This document shows, piece by piece, positions 58,220 to 64,000 of a stretch of 64,000 nucleotides of DNA. The notes below the pieces were generated by a model that was not told the origin of the DNA, searched no databases, and saw only the letters and a program-made list of their open reading frames with translations. The DNA is from Gammaproteobacteria bacterium (lineage in GTDB: Bacteria; Pseudomonadota; Gammaproteobacteria; Pseudomonadales; Pseudohongiellaceae), in assembly GCA_019654215.1 (NCBI GenBank), contig BPDI01000008.1:30612-94611 (forward strand), given 5' to 3'. The first letter of the stretch is position 1. Every line of letters starts with the position of its first letter. Position numbers and translations under genes: made by a program.

Positions 58220-59974
58220 ATGAGAAGTTTCAGCCTATTTTTATTATTAGTCGTTGCTCTGAATTCGATCCAGACTTTTGCCCAGTCTGATAGGCGTCAG
58301 CTAGAAGAGCTTTTGGCTGACTATTGGTCTTATACGCTGCAGGAAAGTCCTACGCTGGCCACCCGTGCTGGAGTAAACGATTTTAATCATTTGCTGCCTC
58401 AGGTTTCTCCGGTTGATCAAGCACGAAAGCTGCGTTCAGAAGAAGCATTTCAGGAACGATTAAACTCAATCGATCGAGATAGCCTTAATCGAGATAATCA
58501 GGTTAATTATGATTTATTAGATTGGGAGCTTGGTCGATCGATAGATGGGATGCGTTTAAATACCTCACGAATCCCTTTTAATACATTTTCCAGTTTCTTC
58601 TCTGGAGCTCTAAGAGCAAGCTTCGGTATCAATATGAATACCGAAGAAGATTATCGCGATTACATTGCACGCATCGAAGAATTTCCTCGCTACTTCAATG
58701 AAAACATTGAAAACATGCGACAAGGAATACGCGATGGTTTTGTCTTACCAAAAATAATTATCGGTGGTGTACTGCCAACTGTTCAGGCCCAGGTTTATGA
58801 CAATCCTGATGACAGTAGTCTAGCTGATCCAATACTTGATATAAATGAACGTCTTCCTGAAGCAGTTAGAACACAAATAATAAATGATACACGCAATGCT
58901 ATTCGAACTTATGCTATTCCATCTTTTAGGCAGCTAGTCACTTTCCTCGAAGAAGAATACTATCCAGCTGCTACGGAAGGCATTGCGGCTACCGATCTGG
59001 AAAATGGCGAAGAGTATTATTCCCATCAGATTCGCGTTTATACAACGCGCACCGATTTAACCGCCGATGACATCCACGAAATTGGTTTAAGTGAAGTAAC
59101 GCGAATTCGAAGTGAGATGGATGCGCTTATTGAAGAATCGGGATTCGAGGGCAGCTTCGGAGAGTTCACTGAATTTTTAAGAACTGACCCGCAGTTCTAT
59201 GCAGAGACCGCGGAAGAGTTGTTGCAGGCTGCATCTTTCGTTGCCAAAAAAATTGATTATCGAATGCCGGAATTTTTTGGTCGATTACCGAGAACGCCTT
59301 ACGGAGTCGTTCCCGTTCCTGATGAAATCGCACCCAATTTCACAACTGCTGCATACAACTATGCAGTCGTCGGTGGTACCCGCGGTGGCGCCTATTGGGT
59401 TAATACTTACGCACTTGATCAAAGGCCGCTTTATGAACTCCCGGCATTAACCGCTCACGAGGCCGTACCTGGCCATCATCAGCAGAATGCTATCGCCTCA
59501 GAGATTGAGGGCGTGCCAGAATTTCGAAAGGTGCTTGGCTATTCAGCCTTCGGAGAAGGATGGGGTTTGTACTCTGAAAAACTGGCCATAGATATGGATA
59601 TCTATGAAAACGAGTACGAACATTTTGGTCGCTTAAGTTACGAAATGTGGCGCGCCTGTCGCTTAGTAATCGACACCGGCATTCATGCCAAGGGTTGGAG
59701 TAGACAACAAGCTTTAGATTATCTAGGTGACAATACTTCTTTATCCCAAGCTAACATACGAGCAGAAGTGGATCGGTATATTTCCTGGCCAGGACAAGCC
59801 CTAGCTTACAAACTTGGCGAAATGAAAATACTTGAGTTAAGAGCACGCGCCGAGACTGAATTGGACGATCGTTTCGACATTCGGGAATTTCATGATGTCG
59901 TGTTAGGTCAAGGCGCGCTTCCTTTAGATTTGTTGGAACGGGTTGTTAATCAGTATATAGAAGAAGCTCTTTAG
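58220..59974 (+). CDS. Exported DUF885-family metallopeptidase-like protein
   Basis: 584 residues from ATG 58220, which gives the signal MRSFSLFLLLVVALNSIQTF; a TTG at 58199 is in frame but has no ribosome site. DUF885 features: YWSYTLQESPTLATRAGVND, RDNQVNYDLLDWELGRSIDG, then the gluzincin-like LTAHEAVPGHHQQ and AFGEGWGLYSEKLAIDMDIY (second Glu), and ALAYKLGEMKILELRARAET. The HExxxGH motif marks a zinc peptidase-like clan; peptide substrates are inferred. It is divergent from the aminotransferase gene. Confidence 0.9.
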   Translation: MRSFSLFLLLVVALNSIQTFAQSDRRQLEELLADYWSYTLQESPTLATRAGVNDFNHLLPQVSPVDQARKLRSEEAFQERLNSIDRDSLNRDNQVNYDLLDWELGRSIDGMRLNTSRIPFNTFSSFFSGALRASFGINMNTEEDYRDYIARIEEFPRYFNENIENMRQGIRDGFVLPKIIIGGVLPTVQAQVYDNPDDSSLADPILDINERLPEAVRTQIINDTRNAIRTYAIPSFRQLVTFLEEEYYPAATEGIAATDLENGEEYYSHQIRVYTTRTDLTADDIHEIGLSEVTRIRSEMDALIEESGFEGSFGEFTEFLRTDPQFYAETAEELLQAASFVAKKIDYRMPEFFGRLPRTPYGVVPVPDEIAPNFTTAAYNYAVVGGTRGGAYWVNTYALDQRPLYELPALTAHEAVPGHHQQNAIASEIEGVPEFRKVLGYSAFGEGWGLYSEKLAIDMDIYENEYEHFGRLSYEMWRACRLVIDTGIHAKGWSRQQALDYLGDNTSLSQANIRAEVDRYISWPGQALAYKLGEMKILELRARAETELDDRFDIREFHDVVLGQGALPLDLLERVVNQYIEEAL

Positions 59975-60066
59975 TATTTTTTACAACAATTGCATTGAAG
60001 ACTGCTGTCCTGTTTAGCCCCGATATACTTGCGGCTTAAGGTTCACATCTTTAATACACTCATGGA

Positions 60067-60834
60067 TCAAGCCAAACTTTTCTGTTGTTCTTCCTTGGTA
60101 GCAACCCAATCCTTATCAGCCACATCCCATTCGCGTGCAATATAAATAAACGGAGTATCGATAATAGCAATAAGCACTTTGAAAAAGTACTTTGCCAGTG
60201 CAAGTTGCATCGCGGTTTCAAAATCAACCACACCCCACCAAACAACAATTCCATAAATAACTGTGTCTAGCGCTTGGGAGCAGATGGTGGAAACATTGTT
60301 GCGTAGCCATAAATGTCTGCCTTGGGTTTTATTCTTTATTTTGTGAAACATCCATACATCGAACCGTTGGCTGATCAAATAAGCCAATAAGGAACCCAGA
60401 ACGAAGCGTGGCGTGAAACTGAAAAGTGTTGCAGTCGCCGCGTGCATGCTCTGAGCGAGACTCGCAGTTTCCGGATCGGTTGCCGGTAAATAGAATAGGC
60501 TCATGCTAATCATCACGATGATAATTACGCTTACAGTGAAACCGATCATGACAGCTCGGGTGGCTTCTGCTTTGCCGTAACGTTCGCTCAATAAATCCGT
60601 TGCGAAGTAGATACTTGAGTAGAGAATAACCCCCATGCTGGTTTGCAGGCCGAAAATCTCAGTTAGTTTTGGTCCTTGAAGGTTGGCCAGTAGCAAGCTT
60701 ATGACGATGGAGGCATATAGGCCCTGGCGACCAAAGAATCTGAACAGAAGAATGGCAAAGGTTAGATCAACAGCAATGGTAGCAAACCACAGCAGCTCTT
60801 GATTCATCTGAAAAATATCTGCAAGGGTCGACAT
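60067..60834 (-). CDS. yhhQ: Queuosine precursor transporter (VUT family)
   Basis: 255 residues, intact, about six to seven membrane helices. VUT/YhhQ motifs: GLQTSMGVILYSSIYFATDL, LSERYGKAEATRAVMIGF, FTPRFVLGSLLAYLISQRFD, and LRNNVSTICSQALDTVIYGI. YhhQ imports preQ0/preQ1 for tRNA queuosine. No preQ1 riboswitch pattern was recognised in its leader (60835-60988). Confidence 0.9.
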   Translation of the reverse strand: MSTLADIFQMNQELLWFATIAVDLTFAILLFRFFGRQGLYASIVISLLLANLQGPKLTEIFGLQTSMGVILYSSIYFATDLLSERYGKAEATRAVMIGFTVSVIIIVMISMSLFYLPATDPETASLAQSMHAATATLFSFTPRFVLGSLLAYLISQRFDVWMFHKIKNKTQGRHLWLRNNVSTICSQALDTVIYGIVVWWGVVDFETAMQLALAKYFFKVLIAIIDTPFIYIAREWDVADKDWVATKEEQQKSLA

Positions 60835-60988
60835 GATTATGGTGGAAGTCCTACTGATTTAAGTCAATCTAGTCATTGTTAACGATCGCTCGGACGATCA
60901 TCCAGTATAATAGCAAGATTCAACATAGCCTGAGCCGCCAGATTTGGTAAACTTTTCACCACAGTGGTAATCCAGAGAGACTAGCTTT

Positions 60989-61522
60989 ATGAAACGATTC
61001 TACGAACTCGGTCAATCAGTGTACTTTTGGCTGGCGGGAATAGTGTACTTGGTAATGATGGAAGGTATTGCCCTTTACTACCAGTATGTTCTGCAATTCT
61101 TCCCTTGCGCACTCTGTGTTCAGGTTCGAGCTTGGGTGGTTGGTGCAATTGTCAGTGCTGGAGTCAGTGCCTATTTTAAAGCGACATTCTGGATTCGCTT
61201 CGTTGGACTTAGCGCTACCATATTTTTTATGAGTGGTGCACTTTATACCAGTTGGAATGCCTGGGGTGTGGAGAACGGAACGGTGATTTCAAGCTGTACG
61301 ATTGGTGCAGGATTTCCGACCTTTATGCCTCTTGATCAATGGATCCCCTTTTTCTTTGGTGCCGATGGTCCCTGCGGTCAGTCGCCGGAGATGTGGCTCG
61401 GCCTTTCCATGGTTGAAACGCTGCTAATTACAATCGGCGTTCCCTTAATCGTTCTAATCGCTCAGTGGTTGATGCATATACCACATGCAATAGTTTCCAC
61501 AATACGATTTGCAACATCATAA
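60989..61522 (+). CDS. dsbB: DsbB-family disulfide bond formation protein
   Basis: 177 residues, four helices. The first periplasmic loop carries FFPCALCVQVRAW (Cys40-x-x-Cys43, next to the conserved quinone-site Arg). The second loop has Cys103 (ISSCTIGAG) and Cys129 (GPCGQSPEMWLGLSMVE), matching the second DsbB cysteine pair. It re-oxidises DsbA with quinone. The loop layout fits the DsbB/DsbI group. It starts 154 bases from the divergent yhhQ. Exported, disulfide-bearing proteins elsewhere in the window would use this system. Confidence 0.85.
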   Translation: MKRFYELGQSVYFWLAGIVYLVMMEGIALYYQYVLQFFPCALCVQVRAWVVGAIVSAGVSAYFKATFWIRFVGLSATIFFMSGALYTSWNAWGVENGTVISSCTIGAGFPTFMPLDQWIPFFFGADGPCGQSPEMWLGLSMVETLLITIGVPLIVLIAQWLMHIPHAIVSTIRFATS

Positions 61523-61564
61523 AAACAAGGGAAAGCCCTCGTCGTTTTCAATGAGGATTTTGAA

Positions 61565-62716
61565 ATGATAAATCAAATTCGTTTCTTCTCGTTCGCTGTA
61601 TTTAGTTTTATTGTTTTAAATGTCAATTTTGCCTGGTCGCAAAGCAGTATTAGCAACCAGTACTCAGTTATTGAAGCTTCATCTGACTACTCTGAAGCAA
61701 TCGCTAAATCTCGGGATGAAATAAAAGTGCTAATGGATGCTGGTGCGCCAGGAGTGTCCATTGCCGTCGGTGTAGATGGTGAATTGGTTTGGGCGGAAGG
61801 ATTTGGCTACGCGGATATAGAAAATTCAGTTCCAGTTACCTCCCTTACTAAATTCCGCGTTGGCAGCGTTTCAAAAACCATGACTTCCATTGCTCTGGGA
61901 ATTCTTTATGAAGAAGGACTGATTGATTTAGATGCACCGATTCAGCAATACGTTTCCAGCTTTCCAGTAAAAGAAAAAGGAATAGTAACAACACGTTTGC
62001 TTGCCTCACATCGCGCTGGGATTCGTCACTATCTTTCGGATATGTCGGATAATTTTGTTCAGGATCACTATGAAAACGTAGTCGATGCCTTAAAAATCTT
62101 TGCTGACGACCCACTGCTATCTGTACCTGGTGATGAGTACTCCTATTCCAGCCATGGTTATAATTTATTAAGTGCAGTTTTGCAGGAAGCCAGTGGTGTT
62201 GAGTTTTTAACTTTGATGCGAGAAAGGGTATTTGGTCCACTTAAGCTAATTGAAACCGTTGCTGACCATACCGATCACATAATTACTGGACGAGCTGCAC
62301 CTTATGCAAGAAGAGATGGCCGCTTAGTCAATGCTCCTTTTGTTGATAACAGCTATAAGTGGGCCGGAGGTGGTTTTATCTCAACGCCTTCTGATTTGGT
62401 AAAATTTGGTTTCGGTGTTTTCAATAACGGCATACTAAAAGACGAAACGATTGAATTGCTGCTTAGTCCGCCAATTTTGCCTAATGGGACGATTGCCGAC
62501 CAAAACTACGGATTGGGGTGGAGAACGTTCAACGACGACGGCCCCTGGGTTGGGCATACTGGGGGTTCAGTGGGGGGCAATACGCTATTCACGATGAACC
62601 CCAACGCCGGCGTAGTTGTTGCTGTTGTTTGCAATCTATCCGGGTGTCTTGGCGCTAACCGAAATCTAAACATTATTGGGTCTTACTTCGCCGAGCAATC
62701 TACCAATCTTCCGTAA
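61565..62716 (+). CDS. Exported beta-lactamase-fold serine hydrolase
   Basis: 383 residues, intact. The signal is SFAVFSFIVLNVNFAWSQ. Motifs: FRVGSVSKTMTSIALGIL (SxxK, Ser101/Lys104), YSYSSHGYNLLSAVLQEA (YxN), GHTGGSVGGNTLF (third motif). Standard class C beta-lactamase/D-aminopeptidase/esterase set. It begins 42 bases after dsbB. Substrate unknown. One of two such hydrolases in the window; the other (35452) differs clearly in sequence. Confidence 0.88.
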   Translation: MINQIRFFSFAVFSFIVLNVNFAWSQSSISNQYSVIEASSDYSEAIAKSRDEIKVLMDAGAPGVSIAVGVDGELVWAEGFGYADIENSVPVTSLTKFRVGSVSKTMTSIALGILYEEGLIDLDAPIQQYVSSFPVKEKGIVTTRLLASHRAGIRHYLSDMSDNFVQDHYENVVDALKIFADDPLLSVPGDEYSYSSHGYNLLSAVLQEASGVEFLTLMRERVFGPLKLIETVADHTDHIITGRAAPYARRDGRLVNAPFVDNSYKWAGGGFISTPSDLVKFGFGVFNNGILKDETIELLLSPPILPNGTIADQNYGLGWRTFNDDGPWVGHTGGSVGGNTLFTMNPNAGVVVAVVCNLSGCLGANRNLNIIGSYFAEQSTNLP

Positions 62717-62890
62717 CTAATTTTTGGTGCTTGCGTCTCAGCCCTGGAAAAGCACCAGGGTACTTCGTTACGAATAATCTATTCTGCTTAATTGCGCTGC
62801 TAATCTAATCTGAATACACAGCGTTTTATTTCTGGATCGACATGGACGATAATCCAGATTAGCGTCGTGTTGGGCAATGGAAAGGGAGTA

Positions 62891-63899
62891 ATGAGGAAAG
62901 GCGATAGCATTAAGTATTTGGCAGTGGTCATTATTGTCTTCAATACCACTTTCAGCTTTGCTCAACTTCAATACCAGGAGCGCTTACCGCGGGATGTATT
63001 TGATGTAGCGGCCCCCTCTACCAGAGTTACTGGTACTCCCGGCGATATGGCCTATTTGGAACGGAATTGCCGTGCCATTGCCACCGATAACCTCCGTCAG
63101 CGCATTGTTAATACTGCGATTCAGGAATGGTCTTACTTTGGCCATGCTCTTTATGATCTAACCCATACCCGGGACGACAATCCCGATTATCGCAGGCGCC
63201 CCTGGACTCGACCTCGAATTGATTATAATGAAGCTATTCGTGTCGTGGATTCCATTGCGGGTATTGGTCATCCACTCCGAACAGCGCCTGGATCTTGGAA
63301 AAACAGAATCAATCCTGGCTTGATCGCGGTGCCGGATCGCGCTGGCGTGACCCCTGGTCGGCTGCATTTATATCCTGGGTTATGTGTGAATCTGGATTAG
63401 GCGATGACCGACGCTTCCGTCGCGCTATCGCTCACCACAGCTATATAGATCAGGGTATTCGTGCACGCAATGACAATGAAAGTCTGTCTGCTTACGTGGC
63501 TTATGATTCTGGCGAGTTGGCAATAGAGCCTGGCGATCTGCTTTGTCGGGGTATGCGGCCTAACTATCAATCCCTGGCTGCACGCCAATCACAAATGGGA
63601 GTGGGAGCTCGTACTCACTGCGACATAGTCGTAAACTTGATTCAGACAATAATCAGATCATGCTAATTGGAGGCAATGTGCGTGGCTGGGTTCGATTGAA
63701 ACTTTTGCCGGCGGATATTAACGATAATGGTTATCTTGAAGCCGCACCCTACAACAGCCGTCGCATATTCGCCCATCTGAAATTACAAGCGGATTCCATT
63801 CCCAACAACGCCTTGGAACTATCGCCTTCCATCCAGTCATTATCATGCCAGGAAAAGGGTAGCTTATCGCGAGTCGTCGATAGTCCGAACTGCTCTTAA
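62891..63899 (+). pseudogene. Exported DUF2272-domain protein (two indels)
   Basis: ATG 62891 lies just after GGAAAGGGAG. A Sec signal (YLAVVIIVFNTTFSFAQ) is followed by DNLRQRIVNTAIQEWSYFGH. A shift near 63300 joins GSRWRDPWSAAFISWVMCES, the DUF2272 core with its PWSAAFISWVM motif, then RFRRAIAHHSYIDQGIRAR and RTHCDIVV. A further shift near 63640 leads to MLIGGNVRGWVRLKLLPADI. About 335 residues. The NlpC/P60-like fold suggests a cell-wall or amide hydrolase; this is inference. Confidence 0.75.
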
Positions 63900-63954
63900 T
63901 AAATCATCTGATTAGCATATAATTCAATCAATCGTTGATTAATTGGAGCGCGTC

Positions 63955-64000
63955 ATGTCGGATGTAATCACCACCGATCAGTACAACTTCGACTTTAAGG
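63955..64000 (+). CDS. Start of an unidentified gene, cut by the window end
   Basis: ATG 63955 with TTGGAG eight bases upstream reads MSDVITTDQYNFDFK and remains open to the last base. Too little is present to name it. Confidence 0.45.
   Translation, partial: MSDVITTDQYNFDFK

Noticed and set aside
60900..60920. A perfect TATAAT upstream of dsbB
   Set aside because: No credible -35 hexamer at the right distance, so not called as a promoter.
60835..60988. preQ1 riboswitch before yhhQ
   Set aside because: No pattern resembling a preQ1 aptamer with its A-rich tail was found in the leader.
62725..62757. Perfect 8-bp inverted repeat TGGTGCTT/AAGCACCA after the serine hydrolase
   Set aside because: It has a 17-base loop and no T-run on either strand, so it is not a convincing terminator.
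1..64000. Mobile elements, prophage, CRISPR, tRNA or defence genes
   Set aside because: No transposase, integrase, direct-repeat array, CCA-ended cloverleaf or defence-type protein could be recognised on either strand.

Overview
The window looks like chromosomal DNA from a heterotrophic, probably marine gammaproteobacterium of moderate G+C. This placement is inferred from gene content: a 4-hydroxybenzoate/protocatechuate cluster, SoxC, DsbB, a YhhQ-type queuosine precursor transporter, a DmeF-type metal exporter, a TonB-dependent receptor, and many exported hydrolases with Sec, Tat or lipoprotein signals. No rRNA, tRNA, CRISPR array, phage genes, transposase or integrase was seen.

Layout. 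1-5 kb: tandem-ABC ATPase (cut by the window start), CBS-domain protein, LecA-like lipoprotein, enoyl-CoA hydratase, and a sugar/sorbosone dehydrogenase-like propeller. 5-12.7 kb: PhoD-type phosphatase, SMR exporter, exported metallo-hydrolase, ACT protein, penicillin-acylase-type hydrolase and amidohydrolase, most of them broken by single-base indels. 12.7-18.2 kb: DmeF, a small phosphatase-like protein, a thioredoxin-like/haem c/copper monooxygenase fusion, and ferrochelatase. 18.4-20.1 kb: exported acid phosphatase and exported SurE, divergent. 20.5-24.9 kb: pobA divergent from pcaC-pcaHG-pcaB, converting 4-hydroxybenzoate through protocatechuate towards beta-ketoadipate. 26-36.7 kb: epoxide-hydrolase-like protein, a PQQ dehydrogenase with an overlapping dihaem c-type partner (largely hidden by homopolymer indels), TonB receptor, formamidase-type enzyme, TAXI binding protein, serine hydrolase and gamma-glutamyltransferase. 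38.6-45.6 kb: sialidase-like propeller, sulfatase, endostatin-like protein, exported double VOC protein, NIPSNAP protein, M28 peptidase. 45.7-51.5 kb: five exported genes in one direction (LRR, propeller, metallo-hydrolase, LRR, CapA-like). 51.6-64 kb: hypothetical protein, TPR protein, SoxC, amino-acid permease, class-III aminotransferase, DUF885 peptidase, YhhQ, DsbB, serine hydrolase, DUF2272 protein, and the start of one more gene.

Themes: aromatic catabolism, periplasmic quinoprotein and haem redox chemistry, and breakdown of phosphate esters, amides, peptides and possibly sulfated or sialylated glycans outside the cytoplasm.

Caution: about 22 genes carry one or more single-base frameshifts, mostly in short homopolymers, while adjacent genes are intact. 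The pattern fits uncorrected long-read indels better than real decay. Frameshifted genes are therefore given with the full span of the reconstructed reading frame. Genes with one indel are typed CDS and most with several are typed pseudogene.
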